Shown here: piece after piece, positions 1-6,686 of the stretch
How positions within the stretch are numbered: position 1 is the stretch's first letter
Layout: each line of letters opens with the position of its first letter
Assembly (NCBI GenBank): GCA_002313925.1
Contig: DCAZ01000140.1
Coordinates: forward strand, 1,829-12,708
Length of the DNA stretch: 10,880 nucleotides
From: Gemmatimonadales bacterium UBA1120
GTDB lineage: Bacteria > Gemmatimonadota > Gemmatimonadetes > Longimicrobiales > Gaopeijiaceae
Direction of reading: 5' to 3'
The notes under the pieces: generated by a model
Told to the model about the DNA's origin: nothing
The model's database searches: none
Seen by the model: only the letters and a program-made list of their open reading frames with translations
Position numbers and translations under genes: made by a program

Positions 1-2514
1 GATTACCTCGAATCGATCGGCATGGCATTCGGACCCTCGGTCAACGCCTATACGAGCTTCGATGAGACCGTTTATATGCTCCAAGTACCGACAGAGGATC
101 CGGGGCCGGTCGCCACCGGATTCCAGATCCTCGAAGACTGGGCCCACCAGGTGAGTTTTGAGCCCGAAGAGATCGATAAGGAACGGGGTGTAGTCATCGA
201 GGAATGGCGTCTAGGGCGTGGAGCCGGCGCACGCATTCAGGACCAACAGTTCCCGATCATGTTCACCGACTCGCGCTACGCGGAACGCCTCCCCATAGGG
301 AAGGTGGAGGTATTGCAGAACTTCCCCCACGAGGAACTCACCCGGTTCTACAACACGTGGTACCGGGCCGACCTCATGGCGGTGGTAGCGGTCGGTGACT
401 TCGATCCTGAAGAAATCGAGCAGCTGATCCAGACACACTTCAACCGGATGCCGGTACCGGAAACGCCGTTGGAACGGCCCTACTTTGACGTTCCCGATCA
501 CGCCGAAACCTATTATGCGATTGCCTCAGACCCCGAAGCTACGGGCTCCCAGGTCGGAGTTCTCGCGTTGCAGGACCCCCAGGAAGTGACAACTGTCGGG
601 GGCTATCGCCAGGCCTTGGTTGATGTGCTCGTGAGCAGCATGATGAACAACCGGCTTCAGGAGCTTACGCAGCAGGCCGATCCACCGTTCGTGGCTGCGT
701 TTTCCGGACAAGGGGAGTTCGTCCGTGCGAAGAGCGCCTTCCAGATCTTGGCATTGGTTCAGGAAGACGGACACGCACGAGGCCTCGAAGCTCTTTTCGT
801 CGAGGCGGAACGAGCGGCTCGTCACGGCTTCACAGATGGTGAGTTGGAGCGTCAAAAGCTTGATCTGGTTCGAGGACTAGAGCTGACTTTCAACGACCGT
901 GAGAACCAGGAGTCTCTTCAGTTTGCCAGCGAGTACATCAACCATTTCCTGCAGGGCAATGCCATTCCGGGTATCGAATTTGAGTACATGGCCGCACAGG
1001 CGCTGATGCAGACCATCGACTTGGATCTTGTGAACGAGGCAGCGCGAGCCAACCTGGACCAGGCCAACCGTGTCGTGCTTGCCAACGCTATTGATAAGCC
1101 CGGACTGACCACTCCTTCTCAGACCGACTTCGAGCAGGTCTTTGCCGGCGTGACCAGCATGGAAATCGAACCATATGTGGACACCACGCTCGACGAGCCA
1201 CTTGTGCCCGAACCCCCTGAACCCGGATCAATCCTTTCCGAAAGTGTGATCGACGAACTGAACATGACGGTCTGGACTCTATCGAACGGGGTCACCGTTT
1301 GGCTGAAACCGACGGACTTCAAAGAAGATGAGATTGCCATGCAGGCGACAAGTCCCGGCGGCTGGTCCAATTCGAGCTTGGAGGATCATCAGTCAGCAGT
1401 GATTGCTGCGGGGCTGGTCCAGCAAGGTGGCGTAGGAGCTTTCTCAACGATCGATCTCCAGAAGGCGCTTGCAGGCAAGGCGGTCCAGGTGTCCCCATCC
1501 ATTGACCAGAACACCGAAGGTATGAGTGGCTCTGCATCTCCCGAGGACCTTGAAACGATGCTCCAGTTGGTTTGGCTCTATTTCACGTCGCCACGCCAAG
1601 ATGAAACGGCTTTCCAAGCATTCATGGCTCAGGGCCGGGCAGTCCTGGAAAATCTCGGATCGAACCCGATGGCGGCATTCGCAGACACCTTCAGCGTGAC
1701 CATGGCCCAAGGACATCCAAGATCCCGCCCACTTTCAGTAGCCGTTCTGGACGAAATCGACCTAGAAACCGGGGTCGATTTCTACAGGGAGCGTTTCGCC
1801 GATGCGAGCGACTTCACATTCGTGTTCGTGGGAGCCATCGACTTAGACATCATGCGTCCGCTAGCCGAACAGTACTTGGGCTCACTACCCAGAATAGAGA
1901 GAGTAGATAGTCACGTGGACTTAGATATCGACCCACCAGACGCACATATTCAGAAGACCGTGCGTGCGGGGGTCGAGCCACAGAGCCAAACGATCATGGC
2001 CTTCAGCGGCCCGTTTGATTATACGGCTCAAAACCGCGTGGGAATGCGCGTGATGGCCCAGGCCCTAGAGATACGACTGAGAGAACGGATGCGGGAGGAT
2101 CTTGGTGGCACTTACGGTGTGGGGGTGACTGGAGGCTACGAGCAGATCCCAGAAGAGAGCTATACTGTTACAGTTGCATTCGGATCGGATCCACTACGTT
2201 CCGAGGAGTTGCGCGGTGTAGTATTTGAGGAGCTCCGTAAACTACAGGTCGAGGGGCCAAGCCAGGAGGACGTCGATAAAGTGGTCGAGGGAGAGCGACG
2301 CGCACGCGAGACAAATGTGCGGTTGAATCCCTACTGGGCAGCCCAACTCATTGGGGCTAAGGCGTCGGGTCAGGACCCCCGTTTCCTGCTCGATACAACA
2401 ACCATCGATGCCGTCACCATCGAATCGATCCAAGAAGATGCACGACGTTATCTGAACGAAGATCGAGTGGTGATCGTAACGCTGCTACCAGCTGAAACGA
2501 TCGGGAGACCATAA
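1..2514 (+). CDS. M16 family zinc peptidase (PqqL/pitrilysin-like), 5' end missing
   Basis: Predicted exported two-repeat M16 metallopeptidase that degrades peptides, probably in the periplasm. The reading frame is open to base 1 (first residues DYLESIG), so the ATG at 22 is internal; 837 codons are visible, against roughly 930 residues for PqqL-type proteins. The N-terminal block (GPSVNAYTSFDETVYMLQVP, then DKERGVVIEEW) is classic M16. The Glu encoded at 202-204, second of the EE pair, should be the third zinc ligand. The HxxEH motif must lie roughly 15 codons upstream, outside the window. An M16C middle domain follows (about 500-1000). The second, normally non-catalytic M16 repeat begins near 1255 (LNMTVWTLSNGVTVWLKP). 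It carries the substrate-side R/Y signature MREDLGGTYGV at 2089-2121. The gene ends with tandem TAA stops at 2512-2517. Family assignment is firm; substrate is unknown, and catalytic competence cannot be judged without the missing 5' part. Confidence 0.93.
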   Translation, partial: DYLESIGMAFGPSVNAYTSFDETVYMLQVPTEDPGPVATGFQILEDWAHQVSFEPEEIDKERGVVIEEWRLGRGAGARIQDQQFPIMFTDSRYAERLPIGKVEVLQNFPHEELTRFYNTWYRADLMAVVAVGDFDPEEIEQLIQTHFNRMPVPETPLERPYFDVPDHAETYYAIASDPEATGSQVGVLALQDPQEVTTVGGYRQALVDVLVSSMMNNRLQELTQQADPPFVAAFSGQGEFVRAKSAFQILALVQEDGHARGLEALFVEAERAARHGFTDGELERQKLDLVRGLELTFNDRENQESLQFASEYINHFLQGNAIPGIEFEYMAAQALMQTIDLDLVNEAARANLDQANRVVLANAIDKPGLTTPSQTDFEQVFAGVTSMEIEPYVDTTLDEPLVPEPPEPGSILSESVIDELNMTVWTLSNGVTVWLKPTDFKEDEIAMQATSPGGWSNSSLEDHQSAVIAAGLVQQGGVGAFSTIDLQKALAGKAVQVSPSIDQNTEGMSGSASPEDLETMLQLVWLYFTSPRQDETAFQAFMAQGRAVLENLGSNPMAAFADTFSVTMAQGHPRSRPLSVAVLDEIDLETGVDFYRERFADASDFTFVFVGAIDLDIMRPLAEQYLGSLPRIERVDSHVDLDIDPPDAHIQKTVRAGVEPQSQTIMAFSGPFDYTAQNRVGMRVMAQALEIRLRERMREDLGGTYGVGVTGGYEQIPEESYTVTVAFGSDPLRSEELRGVVFEELRKLQVEGPSQEDVDKVVEGERRARETNVRLNPYWAAQLIGAKASGQDPRFLLDTTTIDAVTIESIQEDARRYLNEDRVVIVTLLPAETIGRP

Positions 2515-2539
2515 TAAATGCAGCCGAACAAACTCATTC
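2515..2539. other. Convergent 3' ends with no visible terminator
   Basis: Only 25 bases separate the stop codons of the plus-strand M16 gene and the minus-strand methyltransferase gene. I see no GC-rich hairpin followed by a T tract on either strand here. The two transcripts therefore probably end inside each other's coding region or by factor-dependent termination. Confidence 0.5.
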
Positions 2540-3211
2540 TCATACATCTCGATAAATAATCCTCATGTCTGGTCGCTCAGTGAAATAGTAGTGCACCCAG
2601 ATATAGAGATGACTGAATAACGCTATCGATAGAGCTGCCTTTGACTGGAGCAGGAATCCCGGAACCCAAACTAGGAAGAATCCAAACGTATACATACCGT
2701 TGCGAGTGTACTTGAAAATCCCCTGATCTACGAACGGTTTTAGCCTGTATTCTTCTGGATAAAAATGATCTATCCCGAAAGCCCGGTCGAAGCCGAAATA
2801 TTTCTTTACTGAATAGAACAAATAAACGGCTGGAATCAGGAATATCGCTGATAGTAGATAGGAAAAAGTGGAGTCGAGGTTCAATGTCATCCTGCTCGAG
2901 ATCGCAAGCAGAACAATCAGTACGGGTCGAGAAAGTCCAAGAATCGAGAAACCTGTCTTATAGACGCTGAAGGCATTTTCTCCAAACAGCTTTGAGAGTC
3001 CTCGGTAATGCAGTTCAGACCGCCAGCAAACAAGCACGTAACATTGATGAATGACAGGCGCCAAAATCGCAAAATTGGCCCAAGCAAGGGTACTGATTCC
3101 CCATAACTCACCATTGAGAACAGTTCGATCTGCTTCCAGATAAGAGTAGAGGAGGAATAACAACCCACCTAATACCAGTATATGCCATTGTTGATGCTTA
3201 AATATTCTCAT
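2540..3211 (-). CDS. PEMT/isoprenylcysteine-methyltransferase-like integral membrane protein
   Basis: Predicted small polytopic membrane methyltransferase of the phospholipid/isoprenylcysteine methyltransferase superfamily, which uses S-adenosylmethionine at the membrane surface. At 223 residues it shows about six hydrophobic stretches (roughly residues 9-25, 38-62, 87-105, 117-134, 173-189, 193-210). The C-terminal third carries the recognisable part: FVDQGIFKYTRNGMY near residues 160-174, then a helix ending in HYYFTERPDMRIIY (207-220). This resembles the '...G.y.y.RHP.Y...E...L...Y' layout of ICMT/PEMT proteins, with N171 where the usual His-Pro would be and an ERP acidic element near the end. 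The ATG at 3209-3211 has no strong Shine-Dalgarno site. Only 32 bases separate it from the upstream amidohydrolase stop, so coupled expression is possible. Its base composition is clearly more AT-rich than its neighbours (38-43% GC in two sampled 60-base lines, 62% in one M16 line). The superfamily call is likely; the substrate is unknown. Confidence 0.7.
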   Translation of the reverse strand: MRIFKHQQWHILVLGGLLFLLYSYLEADRTVLNGELWGISTLAWANFAILAPVIHQCYVLVCWRSELHYRGLSKLFGENAFSVYKTGFSILGLSRPVLIVLLAISSRMTLNLDSTFSYLLSAIFLIPAVYLFYSVKKYFGFDRAFGIDHFYPEEYRLKPFVDQGIFKYTRNGMYTFGFFLVWVPGFLLQSKAALSIALFSHLYIWVHYYFTERPDMRIIYRDV

Positions 3212-3243
3212 GGGCTTTTTTAAATGACCCTGCTTCCAAGCAA

Positions 3244-4776
3244 CTAGTATCTCTGCAGCTCTTCGTGCCCTGGATGCTCTAAGGTATCGGCCGGACTTGA
3301 AAAGATTCTTTGATTTGGCAGTGCATCAAGATCAACGATCTTCCCGTCCCGAATTACGGTATCCAATACACGAATGTTGCGGATGTCTGCAAGCGGATCC
3401 GCACCCAGAATTAGCACATCCGCGAGCTTGCCATTCTCAAGCGTACCCAATTCATCAAGCATGAGGCACGCCAACGCACCATTCTTTGTTACGGCCACGA
3501 TGGCCTCCATAGGGGTCATCCCCAACTCTACCAGCCCCTCGGTCGCAAGCAGGCTCCCCGTTCCGAAAGATTGGTTAAGCGCCTTCTTGGGGTTGCGCCG
3601 GAATTCAGGCGCTGAGCCGAGGTAGTTGTCGGTACCGATCGTTGTCACACACCCAGACTTGATGAGTTTTTCGGCGTTCTTTCGACGAATCTCGATACCT
3701 TCACCTCTCTGCCGCGCTTCAGCTCGCAACTCAGCAGAGGTTTTTATCCGCTCCTCCGTGACGTCCTCTGCCTGTTCGTCTTCGTTTTCCTCTCGGTCCG
3801 CCTGCTCCTTCAGATGCTCCGCCCATGGCTCACCTGTGATCGTGTTGGAAAGCATGGCACAGATGGTACCCCGTCGTTCAATCTCCTCGGCCAGAGCATC
3901 GGATATGACGCTGGGTAGTACCTCCGGGTGTTGAATGAGATCGATGCCTGACTCGACCGAAATCCGCAGACCTTCTGGGCTTGTCGAGTGTGTCTCAGCC
4001 ACCAGTCCCCGCTTGTGTGTCTCCTCGACCATGACCTCTTGGGCTCGAGGGCTGAATCCGATCATAATCGGATTCGAGAAATGGCTCGTACCACCGAACT
4101 TGATGAAGTCCGGACCCTTATCGAGATACGCGTTCACCGCTACACGGAGATCCTCCGGCTCCATATGCATCCACTCCTCTCCGGAGCCCTGCGTGATGAA
4201 GTCATTGAACTGCTCTTGAAACAGCGTGAGGCCCGTCTCACGAACAAGCGAAAAGGTGATCGAATACGGGCCACCCCACCCTACGATGTTACCGGCCACA
4301 AGCATTCGAGGGCCGACCACCTCACCTCTCTTGATCGCATCTCGTACTTCGATGAGCGGTAAGAGAGATCCATAACTGTCCCGGACCGTAGTGAATCCAT
4401 GCTTGAGCTCAAGCTGAGCCGACTCAAGCGTCAGATCAGCATTGCGCGACTCGTAGCGGAGAATCGTCTCACCTGCCCCATAGAGGGAGAGGTGCACGTT
4501 ACTGTCGATGAAGCCCGGCGTAACAAACTTTCCCGTACCATCAATCACCTGGGCACCGTTCGGAACATCGACGTTGCCAGCTGGTCCCACTGTACTGATC
4601 CGGTTTCCGGTCAGAACGATGGTTCCGTTCACGAGTGGTGGGCCACCGTTTCCATCGATGATTGTTGCACCAACGATGGCGATCGTACCCTGGCCCACTA
4701 GCGAGACGGGTAAGACCCCTGCGAGTGCGAACGCAAGCAGGACAGCGAAAGAATAAAATGCGGAGCGCCTCGTCAT
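3244..4776 (-). CDS. Exported amidohydrolase, imidazolonepropionase-like, with NxH instead of HxH
   Basis: Predicted metal-dependent hydrolase of the amidohydrolase superfamily (imidazolonepropionase-like/prolidase-like subgroup), 510 residues. An N-terminal signal peptide (RR then a hydrophobic core, residues 3-28, ending LVGQG) predicts export. A small beta-sandwich segment (ATIIDGNGG, residues 37-45) precedes the TIM barrel. The usual first metal motif PGFIDxHxH reads PGFIDSNVH, so the first ligand is N93 (codon 4498-4500) and only H95 remains. Other ligand candidates are in place: K226 (DFIKFGG, possible carboxylated lysine), H263 (AETHS), H283 (LIQHPE) and D383 (TIGTDNY). The C-terminal sandwich is typical (GTLENGKLADVLILGADPL, residues 444-462). 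A highly charged acidic stretch, residues about 320-372, lies between H283 and D383. The start is set by a perfect AGGAGG at 4784-4789, 7 bases before ATG. Related proteins include peptidases and cyclic-amide hydrolases; the true substrate is unknown. Confidence 0.88.
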   Translation of the reverse strand: MTRRSAFYSFAVLLAFALAGVLPVSLVGQGTIAIVGATIIDGNGGPPLVNGTIVLTGNRISTVGPAGNVDVPNGAQVIDGTGKFVTPGFIDSNVHLSLYGAGETILRYESRNADLTLESAQLELKHGFTTVRDSYGSLLPLIEVRDAIKRGEVVGPRMLVAGNIVGWGGPYSITFSLVRETGLTLFQEQFNDFITQGSGEEWMHMEPEDLRVAVNAYLDKGPDFIKFGGTSHFSNPIMIGFSPRAQEVMVEETHKRGLVAETHSTSPEGLRISVESGIDLIQHPEVLPSVISDALAEEIERRGTICAMLSNTITGEPWAEHLKEQADREENEDEQAEDVTEERIKTSAELRAEARQRGEGIEIRRKNAEKLIKSGCVTTIGTDNYLGSAPEFRRNPKKALNQSFGTGSLLATEGLVELGMTPMEAIVAVTKNGALACLMLDELGTLENGKLADVLILGADPLADIRNIRVLDTVIRDGKIVDLDALPNQRIFSSPADTLEHPGHEELQRY

Positions 4777-4783
4777 GATTGAT

Positions 4784-4877
4784 CCTCCTGTGCGGCGACG
4801 GGGAGGTCAGATTACCGCTAGAGCGTGTAGGCTGCCACCGTTCCAACGGTATACTTGCCTATCCTGACCTCCTGCAT
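4784..4877 (-). promoter_or_regulatory. Candidate attenuator/riboswitch-like leader of the amidohydrolase gene
   Basis: Read on the minus strand, GGAGGTCAG (4872-4864) is a perfect 9-bp inverted repeat of CTGACCTCC (4810-4802). Between them nest TAGGC (4861-4857)/GCCTA (4832-4828) and ACCGT-TGGA-ACGGT (4850-4837), plus a weak CGC-TCTA-GCG hairpin, giving a plausible three-way junction. The right arm TGACCTCC (4809-4802) is also complementary to GGAGG(A)TCA (4788-4780), 8 pairs with one bulged A, which contains the Shine-Dalgarno site of the amidohydrolase. The two pairings exclude each other, so the junction would leave the ribosome site free and the alternative would hide it. No known riboswitch class is recognised. 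The pairing is seen in the sequence; the regulatory role is inferred. Confidence 0.4.
4818..4877 (-). CDS. Possible 19-residue leader peptide between DUF885 and amidohydrolase genes
   Basis: A short frame starts at ATG 4877-4875 and ends at TAG 4820-4818, encoding MQEVRIGKYTVGTVAAYTL. It is preceded by AGGAG at 4888-4884 with a 6-base spacer, a good ribosome site, and begins 20 bases after the DUF885 stop. Codons 2-5 overlap the left arm of the 9-bp inverted repeat, and its stop lies 8 bases before the right arm begins. A ribosome translating or terminating here would therefore change which hairpin forms in front of the amidohydrolase gene. The peptide has no recognisable domain and no run of one amino acid as in biosynthetic attenuators. 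It could also be a chance frame. Confidence 0.3.
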   Translation of the reverse strand: MQEVRIGKYTVGTVAAYTL

Positions 4878-4896
4878 CCTCTGCTCCTATATCTAT

Positions 4897-6549
4897 CTAT
4901 CGCCAGGGCGCCTCCTGAACACCACCAATATCTAGGATCGGGTGCTTCTCTCCGGTCATCTCCCAATGCACAAGTACGGTGGGGATCACACCAGCCGAGT
5001 AGAAATCATCAAAAAAGCGCCTGATGGTAAAGTCATCTCCATTCTGTAGCGCTTCCTCTGCCAATAATTGTTCGATCTGAATCTTCCCTGCCACGTAACT
5101 CGTACCGTAGCCAGGCTGGCGGAGGTAAAGATGCTGTTCACCACGCACTAGGTCACCATCTGGCAGCCAGCCACGTGGAGTCCACTTGCCCGCAAAATCA
5201 ACAGCTTCTTCCATCACAAACTCGTGGCCATGCAGCATCAAACCCGATGTTGCTCGAGCAGCTCTCTGAGCCAGCATGATCCAGACTAATTCACGAGCCC
5301 GTGGTGAATTTTCATCCAGCAAACCCAAGTGCATGAACATTTCCTCAACACCGGTAGCGAGACCCTCGGAGCGATGGTCATAGATATTCGAGAGAGACGG
5401 CGTCGCTCGAATGGGGCTCTGATGCGGGGCTTCTCTCATGCGCGCGAGTTCGATCCAATGGTGCATATGCGGGCGAAAGGCATCCGGATCTCGATAGATG
5501 ACCTCTTGGAAAAAATTACGAATCTCTCCAGGCTCGGCAGGCGTGAAAGAACCGTTGACGGCACGTAAAGCTGCATCCGTCCAATCCTCGATGGTTTCGA
5601 TTTCCTCCTGCTCTAGGAACGCCATATATAGATCTACAGACTCATTGAGTCGGCGATCGTACTCTGCTGGACTTTGAATACGTTCGAGCTCAGGAAGATG
5701 CCGGTTACGGTTCTCCTCCAGTCGAAGCGAGGAGTGCGAGCGGGCAAGTTCCCGCTTCATCAGGGTGACTTGTTCTTCCCATGAAAACGGAGATAGGTGC
5801 ACGTTGTGCATGTACCAGGTGTAAGCATCGCTGCCCACACCTGACCGACCTGTCTTTCCCGGAAGCTCCGACGCCACCCAATCGGAGAATTCGTCTGATG
5901 CCTGGGCTGCGTTGACTAGAGAGCGATCTAGCGCATCACTCGTACCCGCAACCTGTTCGCCATACGCTCTTAGGTCTGCTGCCTGACCACGAAATGAGCG
6001 AATCCCCGCCTCCCACAAATCACGTGCATTGCTCCCTGCTAGGTTTTCCCGAGCTTGTTCTAGTAAAGCTGGGATCGCAGTGAAGCGTCGCCCTAAATCG
6101 GCCGCGTCATCCATCGAAAGCGGGTATTCGTAGATCCATGTATCAATCCAGCCATGAGCGACCGGACCCTCATGTGCGGGCACGTCGCTCTCGGACAGAT
6201 ACATGGTTGCATAGAATGCGGGATCGCGAGCCCATGGCCTTCGGATCTTATGATCAAAATCCAGTCCGTTCATTTCCGCACGGACGAGATGCCAGTCGAT
6301 CTGCTGTTCCGCCGACCAACTCTCTATATCGAATGCCCACAACCGCTCTTTCCACTCTCCGAGTTCCTGTTGTTGCCGAGCCATAGCTGTCGCGGTGTAG
6401 TCAGGCACCCCGCCGATGAACTCCGGACGCTCGAACTCACGCCATTCACCGAACAGATCGACTAATTCGTTCCATGATGACTGTCCATCAAGTTGAACGG
6501 GCAGGGTAAGAAGCAGCGCGGCTGCAAAGAGCATGGCAGTGCGGCTCAT
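4897..6549 (-). CDS. Exported DUF885 family protein, apparently lacking the HExxGH metal motif
   Basis: A 550-residue DUF885 (carboxypeptidase-like, helical) protein with a signal peptide (MSRTAMLFAAALLLTLPVQLDGQ, residues 1-23), so probably periplasmic. DUF885 landmarks are DWHLVRAEMNGLDFD (85-99), RDPAFYATMY (108-117), EGLATGVEEMFMHLGL (395-410; the EGWALYAE box), QPGYGTSYVAGKIQIEQL (478-495; the PGQAxAYxxGxxxI box) and RRFFDDFYSAGVIP (510-523). In typical members a HExxPGH motif precedes the EGWA box by roughly 25-35 residues. Here that stretch (about 360-394) contains PHMHHW and YDHRSEG but no HExxGH, so the usual metal site seems absent or rebuilt. The start is supported by GGAG at 6558-6561, 8 bases upstream. 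It is followed by the small ORF and amidohydrolase leader. Family call is strong; enzymatic activity is uncertain, and a non-catalytic or binding role is possible. Confidence 0.82.
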   Translation of the reverse strand: MSRTAMLFAAALLLTLPVQLDGQSSWNELVDLFGEWREFERPEFIGGVPDYTATAMARQQQELGEWKERLWAFDIESWSAEQQIDWHLVRAEMNGLDFDHKIRRPWARDPAFYATMYLSESDVPAHEGPVAHGWIDTWIYEYPLSMDDAADLGRRFTAIPALLEQARENLAGSNARDLWEAGIRSFRGQAADLRAYGEQVAGTSDALDRSLVNAAQASDEFSDWVASELPGKTGRSGVGSDAYTWYMHNVHLSPFSWEEQVTLMKRELARSHSSLRLEENRNRHLPELERIQSPAEYDRRLNESVDLYMAFLEQEEIETIEDWTDAALRAVNGSFTPAEPGEIRNFFQEVIYRDPDAFRPHMHHWIELARMREAPHQSPIRATPSLSNIYDHRSEGLATGVEEMFMHLGLLDENSPRARELVWIMLAQRAARATSGLMLHGHEFVMEEAVDFAGKWTPRGWLPDGDLVRGEQHLYLRQPGYGTSYVAGKIQIEQLLAEEALQNGDDFTIRRFFDDFYSAGVIPTVLVHWEMTGEKHPILDIGGVQEAPWR

Positions 6550-6686
6550 AAAGTTGGCTCCAGATTATGGGCTGGGACGGATCGCGACGATGGGATCACG
6601 GACACCGAAGAGCAAGCCTGGTCGTACCCGAACTATTGTAAATCAACGTTCGAATTCCATCCCTTCCCTCATCCCAATGGAGTTAC
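6550..6686. other. 137-base gap upstream of the DUF885 gene
   Basis: This is the longest gene-free stretch in the window. On the minus strand it includes TACAAT (6640-6635), close to a -10 hexamer but without a convincing -35 partner. It also includes overlapping six-base palindromes AACGTT, TTCGAA and GAATTC (6645-6657) and a small dyad ATCG-TCG-CGAT. No convincing terminator for the upstream flavoprotein gene is visible. A promoter for the DUF885 gene could sit here, but I cannot support a specific one. Confidence 0.3.

Noticed and set aside
2077..2124. Whether the second M16 repeat could be a separate gene
   Set aside because: The frame runs uninterrupted from base 1 through both repeats, as in two-repeat M16 peptidases, so it is one fused protein.
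3988..4362. A 124-codon plus-strand frame inside the amidohydrolase gene
   Set aside because: It is antisense to conserved metal-ligand regions of the amidohydrolase and has no motif of its own.
4802..4872. The 71-base inverted-repeat segment as a tRNA or tRNA-like gene
   Set aside because: The length is close to that of a tRNA, but the closing stem is 9 bp, there is no T-arm GTTCRANNC element and no anticodon arm fits on either strand.
4889..4901. Short ATCT tandem repeat (TATATCTATCTAT)
   Set aside because: Only about two and a half units, too short to call a repeat element; it merely overlaps the DUF885 stop.
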